Source of the DNA: Sphingomonas leidyi
GTDB lineage: Bacteria > Pseudomonadota > Alphaproteobacteria > Sphingomonadales > Sphingomonadaceae
DNA: 64,000 nt
Assembly (NCBI RefSeq): GCF_011761945.1
Contig: NZ_JAASQV010000004.1
Span: 245,232 to 309,231, forward strand
Direction: 5' to 3'
Shown: positions 45,657 through 53,375 of the stretch, piece by piece
How positions within the stretch are numbered: position 1 is the stretch's first letter
How the letters are laid out: each line of letters opens with the position of its first letter
Made by a program: the position numbers and the translations under genes
The notes under the pieces: model-generated
Told to the model about the DNA's origin: nothing
The model's database searches: none
The model's input: only the letters and a program-made list of their open reading frames with translations

Positions 45657-46340
45657 CTATGGATGGGTCGCGTACCGGGTCGGGTCGGGGATGCCGGCTT
45701 CCTCGAAGCCCTTCGCCCGTAGCCGGCAGCTGTCGCACAAGCCGCAATGCAGCCCGCCCGGCGCCGGATCGTAGCACGACCAGCTGAGGCCCATGTCGAG
45801 CCCGAGCCGCGTGCCTTCGCGCGCGATATCCGCCTTGGTCATGTGCTGGAGCGGCGCGCGGATGCGGAAGGGCGCGCCTTCCACCCCGGCCTTGGTCGCC
45901 AGCTCCGCCAGCTTCTCGAAGCCTTCGATGAACTCCGGGCGGCAATCCGGATAGCCCGAATAATCGAGCGCATTGACGCCGATATAGATGTCGCGCGCGC
46001 CCGAAGCCTCGGCCCAGCCGAGCGCGAGGCTGAGGAAGATGGTGTTGCGCGCCGGCACATAGGTGACGGGGATATCGTCGCCCACACCGTCCTTGGGCAC
46101 GTCGATATCGGCGGTGAGCGCCGATCCGCCGAATGCGCGCAGGTCCATCGGCATCACGATATGGCGTTCCGCGCCCAGCGTCGCGGCGATGCGGCGGGCG
46201 GCGGCGAGTTCGATCTGGTGGCGCTGGTTATAGTCGAAGGAGAGCGCGTACAGCCGATACCCCGCCTCGCGCGCAAGCGCGGCCGAGATCATCGAATCGA
46301 GTCCGCCGGAAACCAGTACAATTGCAACGCTGTCTGTCAT
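45657..46340 (-). CDS. queC: 7-cyano-7-deazaguanine synthase
   Basis: A 227-residue ATP-pyrophosphatase-fold enzyme that makes preQ0 from the QueE product. The PP-loop is VLVSGGLDSM at the N-terminus, and four cysteines near the end (SWSCYDPAPGGLHCGLCDSCRLR) bind zinc. PARNTIFLSLALGWAE is also typical. It is upstream of queE in a two-gene operon. Confidence 0.95.
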   Translation of the reverse strand: MTDSVAIVLVSGGLDSMISAALAREAGYRLYALSFDYNQRHQIELAAARRIAATLGAERHIVMPMDLRAFGGSALTADIDVPKDGVGDDIPVTYVPARNTIFLSLALGWAEASGARDIYIGVNALDYSGYPDCRPEFIEGFEKLAELATKAGVEGAPFRIRAPLQHMTKADIAREGTRLGLDMGLSWSCYDPAPGGLHCGLCDSCRLRAKGFEEAGIPDPTRYATHP

Positions 46341-46391
46341 CGGCGCGCCCTACTCCGGATTTCGCCGCGAGGCAAAACGCGTCGCCACGCG

Positions 46392-46418
46392 CAAAATGGG
46401 CCGCCCGTAAGCGGCCCA
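46392..46418 (-). terminator. Terminator of the DUF3617-like gene
   Basis: TGGGCCGC and GCGGCCCA form a perfect 8-bp stem around a 6-nt loop. On the minus strand the stem is followed by TTTTGC. It lies between the DUF3617-like gene and queC. Confidence 0.65.
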
Positions 46419-46512
46419 GTTTCTTGGGATAACCCATGCCAGAGAGGAAAGTGCTCACTAGGAGCGAGGTGCAATATAGCCCGGCAGCAGTGAAATAAGG
46501 GTTAAATCCCGT

Positions 46513-46920
46513 TCAGCCGCAGGCACCGGCCCGGCGCGCCTCATATTCCTGCTCGAACGGCGAGCCGTCGAGCACGCCCTGGGTCTCGATCCGCACCAGC
46601 CGCGGCGTCTCCACCGTGATCGTGGTGCGGCCCTGGCCATGCCCGGTGCAGGTATAGCGCACCGTCGCCGCATGCTGGTCCTGGGCGACCACGAACTGCT
46701 CGCAGGATGCCGTGCCATGGGCGAGCTGGATGAAGCTGTTCGGCCCGGCGAAGCAGACCTTGCGCTCGCCGCCGCGCCGCTCCTTGAGCAGCCATTGGCC
46801 GCGCTCGATCTGCGAAAGCACTGCCTGGGTGGAGGAACGATGGGCCGCAGCCGGCCCATCGCCCACGATAAACAGCGATGCGCCGGCAAATGCCGCACAC
46901 ACCAGACGCTTGAACAACAT
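46513..46920 (-). CDS. Secreted DUF3617-like protein
   Basis: A 135-residue secreted protein (signal peptide LVCAAFAGASLFIVGDGPAAA). It has the layout of DUF3617-like proteins: RGQWLLKERRGG near the N-terminus and spaced cysteines (KVCFAG, ASCEQF, YTCTGHG) with a beta-rich fold. The function is unknown. The start was placed at the signal peptide. It lies downstream of hslO, 71 bases away. Confidence 0.65.
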   Translation of the reverse strand: MLFKRLVCAAFAGASLFIVGDGPAAAHRSSTQAVLSQIERGQWLLKERRGGERKVCFAGPNSFIQLAHGTASCEQFVVAQDQHAATVRYTCTGHGQGRTTITVETPRLVRIETQGVLDGSPFEQEYEARRAGACG

Positions 46921-46991
46921 GCGCAACGTCCTCCCGTCGCGAGCTCGAGAGCCCGCGCCCTTTGCAGCCGATATGGCGCGAGTCCGCCGGA

Positions 46992-47918
46992 TTACAACGG
47001 TGGCGGAACGAAATCGGCGAGCTTCACCGGGAATTTTTTCGAGCAAAAGACGCAATCGACGGCGATCACCCCCGCTTCGTCCGCCATCGCCGCCCGCTCC
47101 TCTTCCGGGAACTTGGCAAGCACCCCGGTGATGTAGCCGGGGTCGCACCGACAGCCGCGCGCGAGATCCGCACCGCTGAGAACGCGCACCTCTTCCTCTT
47201 CGTTGAACAGCCGCCAGATCAGCGATTCGAGCGGGATTGCCGCATCGGCCAGCTCGTCGACGCCCATGGTCGAGCCCAGCGCCTCGACATGCTGCCATTC
47301 GGGATGGTCGAGCCGCACATGCAGCCGCTCGCGCCCCGCCTCGCCCTCCGGCAGATGCTGGAGGAACAGGCCGCCGCCGATCCACTTGCCGGTTTCCCTG
47401 TCGCGCCGCGCGCCCAGCCGCACGAGGCTGGGGATCTGCTCCGACTGGAGGAAATAGCTCTGCGCCGCCTCGGCCAGCGAGCCGGCGTCGAGCGGCACGA
47501 TGCCCTGGTAGCGCTCCTTGGTGGTCGCCTGGTCGAAAGTGATCGCCAGATGGCCCTTATGGAACAGCGCGAACAGCGACGGGTTCTTGCCGAGCTGCGA
47601 CAGGCGCAGGGCATCGAACTGCACATAGCCGCGCAGCTCGCCATTCTTGTAGTCGCACACCAGCAGGCTGACGATGCCGCCCTGCGTCTGCGCCTGGAGC
47701 GTCATCTGCCCTTCGGCCTGCTTGAGCGTGGAGCCGAGCAAGGCAGTGAGCGTCAGCGCCTCGGCCAGCAGCCGCTCGATCTGCTCGGGATAGGCATGGG
47801 CCGACAGGATCTCGTCGAGCACCGGCCCCAGCCGCGCAACGCGGCCACGGGTGTGGCGGCCAGGAATGGTGAAGCCGATCACGCGATCGAGATCGGTGGT
47901 GGGGGCAGTGTTGGTCAC
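46992..47918 (-). CDS. hslO: Hsp33 redox-regulated chaperone
   Basis: A 308-residue holdase chaperone activated by oxidation. The C-terminal zinc switch is present: CRCDPGY and, about 30 residues later, DCVFCSKKF (CXC...CXXC). The N-terminal core has a normal Hsp33 layout, with GGIVSLLVCDYKNGELRGYVQFD. It follows a membrane-protein gene on the same strand. Confidence 0.94.
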   Translation of the reverse strand: MTNTAPTTDLDRVIGFTIPGRHTRGRVARLGPVLDEILSAHAYPEQIERLLAEALTLTALLGSTLKQAEGQMTLQAQTQGGIVSLLVCDYKNGELRGYVQFDALRLSQLGKNPSLFALFHKGHLAITFDQATTKERYQGIVPLDAGSLAEAAQSYFLQSEQIPSLVRLGARRDRETGKWIGGGLFLQHLPEGEAGRERLHVRLDHPEWQHVEALGSTMGVDELADAAIPLESLIWRLFNEEEEVRVLSGADLARGCRCDPGYITGVLAKFPEEERAAMADEAGVIAVDCVFCSKKFPVKLADFVPPPL

Positions 47919-48017
47919 GTCGAAATTCCTCGCTGCCCGGCCGAAGCCGGGTTGCCGCTTGTGGCACAGTTTGTCGGAAGTTGCCCGCTATGTAGGGCCT
48001 TGCGGGCCCGAGACAAC

Positions 48018-48440
48018 TCAGGCCGCGCGAGCGCGCCCGGCGATCCGCGATGCGAACCAGAGCACCCATCCCGCCGCCAGCGCGGACAAGCCGGCAAGGA
48101 AGAGTGCCACGGCGATCCAACGCGCCACCGCGATGGCCGCAAGGGCGCCGGTGAGGCTGCCGTCACTCGGAAGCACAAGCCCGGCCCAGTCTTCGAAGCT
48201 TCCGATCGCGATCGCTATGCCGACCCCGATCATCACGAGCCAGAGCGCCGAACCGGACAACTCTGCACCGCGGATGCGCCCGAGATGGGCAACCATTGCC
48301 GAGTTCGCGGCGGCAACGAACAGCGCGGCCAGGCAGGTCAACCGATCGGCATAGTCGGCTTCACGAGGCACGAGCCAAAGCACCCAGAGCAGCACCGCGA
48401 GGCCCAAGGCAACCAACGCTGCGATGCGAACCGACGGCAA
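48018..48440 (-). CDS. Four-helix membrane hypothetical protein
   Basis: A 140-residue protein with four hydrophobic segments (ALVALGLAVLLWVLWLVP, LAALFVAAANSAMVAHLG, LWLVMIGVGIAIAIGS, WIAVALFLAGLSALAAGWVLW). The MAPEG-like size is only a general resemblance. The start follows the argF stop by 10 bases, so it is probably in the argDF transcript. Confidence 0.65.
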   Translation of the reverse strand: MPSVRIAALVALGLAVLLWVLWLVPREADYADRLTCLAALFVAAANSAMVAHLGRIRGAELSGSALWLVMIGVGIAIAIGSFEDWAGLVLPSDGSLTGALAAIAVARWIAVALFLAGLSALAAGWVLWFASRIAGRARAA

Positions 48441-48450
48441 GGCACGCCCC

Positions 48451-49365
48451 CTAGATCTGCCCGAAGCACCACCGTAGCACAGCTTTCTGCGCGTGGAGGC
48501 GATTTTCCGCCTCCTGCCAGATCAGCGACTGCGGCCCGTCGATCACTTCGTCGACCACTTCCTCGCCGCGATGCGCCGGCAGGCAGTGGAGGAACCTGGC
48601 GCCCGGCTTGGCGACGCCCATCAGCGCCTCGGTCACCTGGAAGGGCATCATCGCGGCGAGCTTGGTCTCGGCATGCGCCTGGCCCATCGAGATCCAGGTA
48701 TCGGTGACGACGATGTCGGCGCCCTCCACCGCTTCCTGCGGCGTGCCGACCACTGTCGCCCGGCCCTTGCCGCGCGCCACGTCCGCGTCGCTCGGCTGAT
48801 AGCCCTGGGGGCAGGCCGCGACGACATCGAAGCCCATCAGCCCGCCGGCCTCCATGATCGAGGCGAGGACATTGTTGCCGTCGCCCAGCCAGGCGACCTT
48901 CAGCCCCGGCAGCGCGAAGCCGGCCTCGAGGATCGTCTCCAGGTCCGCCATGATCTGGCAGGGGTGCGAAGCGTCGGTAAGGCCGTTGATCACCGGCACG
49001 CTGGCATATCGCGCCATGTCGACCACCTTCTGGTGATCGTCGGTGCGGATCATGATCGCGTCGACATAGCCCGAGAGGATGCGCGCGGTATCGGCAATGC
49101 TCTCGCCGCGGCCGAGCTGCATCGAGCCCGCGTCCATCACGATCGACGTGCCGCCGAGCTGGCGGATCGCCATGTCGAACGAAACCCGCGTGCGCGTGGA
49201 GTTCTTCTCGAACACCATCGCCAGCACGCGACCGGAGAGCGGAGCATCGGCGTCCACCTTCCCCTTCGGCCAGCCGGCACGGGCTTGCTTGCGGGCAATG
49301 GCATCGTCGAGCATCGCCTGGATGCCGGCGGCGCCGGCGTCGGACAGATCAAGGAAGTGGCGCAT
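48451..49365 (-). CDS. argF: Ornithine carbamoyltransferase
   Basis: A 304-residue enzyme that makes citrulline from ornithine and carbamoyl phosphate. The carbamoyl-phosphate site FEKNSTRTR is present, as are DASHPCQIMADL and the substrate motif FLHCLPAHRGEEV. The start MRHFLDLSD is directly preceded by GGGGAGGATTTAAG, where GGGGAGG is the ribosome binding site and also the end of a palindromic element (see the repeat at 49371). It lies 143 bases after argD. Confidence 0.96.
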   Translation of the reverse strand: MRHFLDLSDAGAAGIQAMLDDAIARKQARAGWPKGKVDADAPLSGRVLAMVFEKNSTRTRVSFDMAIRQLGGTSIVMDAGSMQLGRGESIADTARILSGYVDAIMIRTDDHQKVVDMARYASVPVINGLTDASHPCQIMADLETILEAGFALPGLKVAWLGDGNNVLASIMEAGGLMGFDVVAACPQGYQPSDADVARGKGRATVVGTPQEAVEGADIVVTDTWISMGQAHAETKLAAMMPFQVTEALMGVAKPGARFLHCLPAHRGEEVVDEVIDGPQSLIWQEAENRLHAQKAVLRWCFGQI

Positions 49366-49370
49366 CTTAA

Positions 49371-49501
49371 ATCCTCCCCGACACGGGGAGGGGGACCGCC
49401 GCGATTCGCTGGTGGAGGGGCCCCTCCACCAGCGAATCGCTTGGGGCACTCCCCCTCCGCCATGCCTTCGGCATGGTCCCCCTCCCCGTCCCGGGGAGGA
49501 T
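49371..49501. repeat. 131-bp nested palindromic element between argD and argF
   Basis: The 27-bp outer arms (49371-49397 and 49475-49501) are inverted copies with two mismatches. Inside is a perfect 40-bp palindrome at 49401-49440 (20-bp arms, GCGATTCGCTGGTGGAGGGG) and a small hairpin CCATGCC-TTC-GGCATGG at 49460-49476. The element fills most of the gap and carries the argF ribosome binding site. It looks like a MITE-type or REP-type insertion; no flanking target duplication was identified. Confidence 0.8.
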
Positions 49502-49508
49502 CTTGGTT

Positions 49509-50705
49509 TCAGTCACCGCTCGGCGGCGCGAAGCTGCGGGCGCCCTCGCTGAGGCGCTCGATGCATTCGGCGATGTGATCCTCGTCGATCACCAGCGGCG
49601 GCAGCACGCGGAACACGTTCTCGCCCGCCGCGACGGTCAGCAGCCCGTGATTGTCGCGCAGGTGCGCCACGAAGTCGCGGCTCACCGCCGGCTCCTTCAT
49701 CTTGATGCCCAGCATCAACCCCTTGCCGCGGATCTCCTCGAACAAATGATCATGGTTGGGGATCATCTGCTCGAAGGCCTGGCGGAGGCGCTCGCCCATC
49801 TTGGTGACGTGATCGAGGAAGCCCGGCTCGAGCATCACGTCGAGCACCGCCTGCCCCGCCGCCATGGCCAGCGGATTGCCGCCATAGGTGGAGCCGTGCG
49901 TGCCGATCACCATGCCCTTGGCCGCTTCCTCGGTCGCCAGACAGGCGCCGAGCGGGAAGCCGCCGCCGATGCCCTTGGCGGCGGTCATGATGTCCGGGGT
50001 GATGCCGTAATGCTCATAGGCCCACATCTTGCCGGTGCGGCCATAGCCGCACTGGATCTCGTCGAGGATGAGCAGCAGGCCATGCTCGTCGCACGCCTTG
50101 CGCAGGCCCTGGATGAACTCGGGCGTGCCCGCGGTCATGCCGCCCTCGCCCTGCACCGTCTCGACCAGGAAGCCCGCCGTCTCGTCGTCGATCTTCGCCA
50201 GCGCGCCTTCGAGGTCGTTGAACTTCACATAGTCGAAGCCCGGCAGCAGCGGCTCGAAGCCGTCGCGCATCTTGGGCTGGTCGGTCGCCGAGATCGCGCC
50301 GATCGAACGGCCGTGAAAGGCGTTCTTGAAGGTGATCAGCTTGTGGCGCTGGGGGTTGCCGTTGACATAGTGATAGCGGCGGGCGGTCTTGATCGCGCAC
50401 TCGATCGCCTCGACGCCCGAATTGGTGAAGAACACCGTGTCGGCGAAGCTGTTGTCGACGATCCGCTGGGCCAGCGCCTCGCCCTGGGGGCTGCCATAGA
50501 GGTTCGACACGTGCATCAGCGTGGCGACCTGGTCCTGCAGCACCTTGGTCAGGTGGGGATGGCCATGGCCGAGCGCGTTGACCGCGATGCCCGCGGCGAA
50601 GTCCAGATACTGCTCGCCGCGCTCGCCATAGAGATACACGCCCTCGCCTCGCACCGGCCGCACAGCGCACCGCGGATAGACGGGCATGAGCGGGGTGATG
50701 GTCAT
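49509..50705 (-). CDS. argD: Acetylornithine aminotransferase
   Basis: A 398-residue class III PLP aminotransferase that makes N-acetylornithine. Landmarks: VFFTNSGVEAIECAIKTAR, FHGRSIGAIS, ILDEIQCGYGRTG (PLP Asp), TAAKGIGGGFPLGA (Schiff-base Lys) and THGSTYGGNPLA. Length is normal. A strong GAAGGAG lies upstream of the ATG. It leads argD-argF; a leader with a terminator-like hairpin precedes it. Confidence 0.95.
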   Translation of the reverse strand: MTITPLMPVYPRCAVRPVRGEGVYLYGERGEQYLDFAAGIAVNALGHGHPHLTKVLQDQVATLMHVSNLYGSPQGEALAQRIVDNSFADTVFFTNSGVEAIECAIKTARRYHYVNGNPQRHKLITFKNAFHGRSIGAISATDQPKMRDGFEPLLPGFDYVKFNDLEGALAKIDDETAGFLVETVQGEGGMTAGTPEFIQGLRKACDEHGLLLILDEIQCGYGRTGKMWAYEHYGITPDIMTAAKGIGGGFPLGACLATEEAAKGMVIGTHGSTYGGNPLAMAAGQAVLDVMLEPGFLDHVTKMGERLRQAFEQMIPNHDHLFEEIRGKGLMLGIKMKEPAVSRDFVAHLRDNHGLLTVAAGENVFRVLPPLVIDEDHIAECIERLSEGARSFAPPSGD

Positions 50706-50752
50706 GGGAACATACTCCTTCGTGAAAAGCTCGAAACGAGACTCCAGAAACG

Positions 50753-50783
50753 CAAAAGGGCGGCCTGTCGGGACCGCCCGAGG
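50753..50783 (-). terminator. Terminator/attenuator-like hairpin before argD
   Basis: On the minus strand GGGCGG pairs with CCGCCC and TTTT follows. The same GGGCGG can pair with an upstream CCGCC (CCGCC-TCG-GGCGG), so two exclusive hairpins are possible. It either ends the upstream permease transcript or attenuates argD. Confidence 0.6.
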
Positions 50784-50790
50784 CGGGTGT

Positions 50791-50838
50791 TTACGAGCCT
50801 CCAGCCGGAGAGGCAATAATCGTTTCGGCGAGGGACAT
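50791..50838 (-). CDS. Possible 15-residue leader peptide before argD
   Basis: ATG...TAA encodes MSLAETIIASPAGGS just upstream of the terminator-like hairpin. No clear ribosome binding site is seen and there are no arginine codons, so it may not be translated. Its own sequence folds (GCCTC...GAGGC). Confidence 0.2.
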   Translation of the reverse strand: MSLAETIIASPAGGS

Positions 50839-50866
50839 GCGCCCACGCTATCGACCTGGAATCGGC

Positions 50867-51706
50867 CTAGTTCTTGATCTTCCATCCACGCCGCAGCAGC
50901 GTGTAGCAGGCGAAGCCCAGCAGCACGTCGAGCCCCAGGATCACCAGGCTGCCGACCAGGATCGGCGAATCGGCGACTCCGAGGAAGCCGTAGCGGAAGC
51001 CCGAGATGATGTAGAAGAACGGGTTGGCGTGGCTGATCGCCTGGAAGGTCGGGGCCAGCCGCTCGACCGAATAGAAGGTGCCCGAGAGCAGGGCGAGCGG
51101 CGCGACGACGAAATTGGTCACCGCCGCGGCATGATCGAACTTCTCCGCCCAGATCGACGTCAGCACGCCCATCAGCGCGAGGAACAGCGAGCCGAGGAAA
51201 CCGAACCACAGCACCGCCCAGAGATGCTGCGGCCACAGGTTCACGCCCCAGATCGCCATCGCCAGCCACACCGTGCCGCCCACGCAGAAGGCGCGCGTCA
51301 CCGCACCGCCGCACAAGGCCGCGAGCACCTCGGTGGTCGAGAGCGGGGGCATGAGATAGTCGACGATCGTGCCCTGGATCTTGCCGACCAGAAGCGAGAA
51401 GCTGGCATTGGCGAAGGCGTTCTGCAGCATGCCCATCACGATCAGGCCGGGCGCGATGAATTCGGCGAAGTGAATCTCGCGGTGCTGGAGCGTCACCATC
51501 CGCCCGCCGCCGCCCAGCGCGACGGTGAAGATCACCAGAAACAGCAGCGTCGTGACCGCCGGTGCCCATACCGTCTGGAGCTGCACCTTGAAGAAACGGC
51601 GCACCTCCTTGATATAGAGGGTGCGCAAACCTCCCCAGTTGACGTTGCGGATCACCGGAACGCCGGGCTCGGGGAGCTGTTGACCGAATTCAGGCTGGCT
51701 GCTCAT
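50867..51706 (-). CDS. ABC-2 type transporter permease
   Basis: A 279-residue membrane protein with six membrane segments. It contains the ABC-2 signature region (LALLSGTFYSVERLAPTFQAISHANPFFYIISGFRYGFLG) and an N-terminal cytoplasmic helix (WGGLRTLYIKEVRRFFKV). It belongs to the YadH-like group. Its ATP-binding partner is not in the adjacent sequence; the window shows gcrA upstream (divergent). The substrate is unknown. Confidence 0.88.
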   Translation of the reverse strand: MSSQPEFGQQLPEPGVPVIRNVNWGGLRTLYIKEVRRFFKVQLQTVWAPAVTTLLFLVIFTVALGGGGRMVTLQHREIHFAEFIAPGLIVMGMLQNAFANASFSLLVGKIQGTIVDYLMPPLSTTEVLAALCGGAVTRAFCVGGTVWLAMAIWGVNLWPQHLWAVLWFGFLGSLFLALMGVLTSIWAEKFDHAAAVTNFVVAPLALLSGTFYSVERLAPTFQAISHANPFFYIISGFRYGFLGVADSPILVGSLVILGLDVLLGFACYTLLRRGWKIKN

Positions 51707-51761
51707 CGCGCGTTCGCGTAACCGCTGCGCGGGCCGCCTGCAAGGTGAAGGAAGAGAAGTT

Positions 51762-52415
51762 TTGAGCTGGACCGAAGAGCGGATCGATACGCTGAAGAAG
51801 ATGTGGGACAGCGGGCTGACCGCGACCCAGATCGCCGAGGAGCTGGGCGGGGTGAGCCGCAATGCCGTGATCGGCAAGGCGCACCGCCTGGGCCTGCCCG
51901 CGCGTCCGTCCCCCGTGAAGCCCAACGAGCCCAAGGCCGCGGCCGAGCCCAAGCCGGCGCCCGCGCCGCGCCCGACGCCGGCCGCCACCGCCACTCCCGC
52001 CGAGTCGCCGGCTCCGCGCGCCGCCGCGCCGGCCGCCACGCCCTCCGCTCCGGCCGAGCCCAAGCCCGCTTCCGACGGACCGGTGCTCCGTTCGGTCGGC
52101 CCGGGTGGCTTCGTCCGCCAGAACCCCGGCGAGCAGACCCCGCCGATCTCGCCGGCCCCGCCGCGCCGGCTTGTCCCCGCCAAGCCGTCCGAGGCGATCG
52201 CGGGCAAGACCAGCCTGCTCGATCTCAACGACAAGATCTGCAAATGGCCGATCGGCCATCCGGGCGAGCCGGACTTCCATTTCTGCGGCGACAAGGTGAA
52301 CCCGGGCTTCCCCTATTGCGTCGAGCATTGCGGCCATGCCTATCAGGCGCAGCTGCCCCGCCGCGATCGCCGTCCGCCGCCGCCCCTGCCCTTTGGCGGC
52401 CCGCGCGTCCGCTAA
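51762..52415 (+). CDS. gcrA: GcrA cell-cycle regulator
   Basis: A 217-residue GcrA homologue, a sigma-70-associated regulator that activates cell-cycle genes at methylated GANTC sites in Caulobacter. The N-terminal helix-turn-helix reads SWTEERIDTLKKMWDSGLTATQIAEELGG; a long Pro/Ala-rich linker follows; the C-terminal sigma-interacting domain is CKWPIGHPGEPDFHFCGD and YCVEHCGHAYQ. The start appears to be TTG, preceded by AAGGAAGAG. It is divergent from the ABC permease and immediately upstream of coq7. Confidence 0.93.
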   Translation: MSWTEERIDTLKKMWDSGLTATQIAEELGGVSRNAVIGKAHRLGLPARPSPVKPNEPKAAAEPKPAPAPRPTPAATATPAESPAPRAAAPAATPSAPAEPKPASDGPVLRSVGPGGFVRQNPGEQTPPISPAPPRRLVPAKPSEAIAGKTSLLDLNDKICKWPIGHPGEPDFHFCGDKVNPGFPYCVEHCGHAYQAQLPRRDRRPPPPLPFGGPRVR

Positions 52416-52421
52416 TCATCG

Positions 52422-53003
52422 ATGCCGATCGCGGCACGCCTGGCACCTGGCGAGACGCTGGGTGACCGCGTGCTGCGCGTCGACCATGCCGGCGAGCACG
52501 GCGCGGTATGCGTCTATCGGGCGCAGCGACGGCTCGCCCGCTGGACCGCGCCGGGCCTGCTGGCCGAGATCGAGGCGTTCATCGCGCACGAGATGCGCCA
52601 CCGCGCGCTGTTCGCCGCCGAACTCGCCCGCCGCGGACAAGCGCGCTGCCCCAGCTATGCCCTGTGCGCGGCGCTGGGCACCCTGCTCGGCACCATCACG
52701 GGCCTGCTCGGCTGCCACGCGATCGCCGCCACCACGGTTGCGATCGAACGAGTCGTGCTGCGCCACATGGCGGCGCAGATCGCGGCGCTCGGATCCAGCG
52801 ATCCCGCCGCGGTCGCCATCCTCCTGGACATCGTCGAGGAGGAGCAGGAGCATCACGATCGATCGGCGGCGCATCTGCGGGGCGGCCTCCTCCAGCGCGT
52901 CCTCGACGTCGGCGTCGGCATCGCGACCGAGGCGGTGATCTGGATCGGCATGCATCGCCGGTCCGGGCCAAGGGCCATCGGAGACGCGCGACGAATATCG
53001 TAA
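52422..53003 (+). CDS. coq7: Demethoxyubiquinone hydroxylase (Coq7)
   Basis: A 193-residue di-iron hydroxylase of ubiquinone synthesis. The duplicated E...EXXH pattern is present: DHAGEHGAV with FIAHEMRHRALF, then ERVVLRHM with DIVEEEQEHHDR. A central hydrophobic stretch (LGTLLGTITGLLGCHAIAATT) gives membrane association. It starts six bases after gcrA, so the two may be co-transcribed. Length is typical for bacterial Coq7. Confidence 0.92.
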   Translation: MPIAARLAPGETLGDRVLRVDHAGEHGAVCVYRAQRRLARWTAPGLLAEIEAFIAHEMRHRALFAAELARRGQARCPSYALCAALGTLLGTITGLLGCHAIAATTVAIERVVLRHMAAQIAALGSSDPAAVAILLDIVEEEQEHHDRSAAHLRGGLLQRVLDVGVGIATEAVIWIGMHRRSGPRAIGDARRIS

Positions 53004-53060
53004 TCTGCGCAAATACTGTGGTTTACGTGTTTCTAACCTAATTCCCGCTAGACGCGCGGA

Positions 53061-53375
53061 ATGAACCGTTTCGGATCAATCCTCGCCCGTCACGCCCTGG
53101 CCGCGCAGCTCGTGCTCGCCGGGCTGGCAGTGGCCTGCGCAGCCTTCTGGCCTCCCAGCCAGGGGCGGATGCTGCTCGTGCCCATGCTGCCGGGTGCGGC
53201 GGACCACATGCTCGCCCAGGCAATCGACAGCGGCGCGCAACTGCTCGGCGACGGGCCGCTGCCGGGCAGCTTCGTCGTCACGGGCACGCATCCCGCCATC
53301 GCCTCGGCGCTCCGGGGCCGGGCAATCCTGATCCTCGCGGCGCCGCCGGCCCTGTGCGGAGGCGCGGCCGCATGA
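53061..53375 (+). CDS. Small membrane-anchored protein before the chemoreceptor
   Basis: A 104-residue protein with one N-terminal membrane segment (LVLAGLAVACAAFW) and a soluble part containing RMLLVPMLPGAADHMLAQAIDSGAQLLGDGPLPGSFVVTG. Its end overlaps the chemoreceptor start by four bases, so the two are translated together. Function unknown; it might assist signalling. Confidence 0.65.
   Translation: MNRFGSILARHALAAQLVLAGLAVACAAFWPPSQGRMLLVPMLPGAADHMLAQAIDSGAQLLGDGPLPGSFVVTGTHPAIASALRGRAILILAAPPALCGGAAA

Noticed and set aside
46341..46512. preQ1 riboswitch before queC
   Set aside because: The region has a plain terminator for the upstream gene and no preQ1-I or preQ1-II pattern was recognised.
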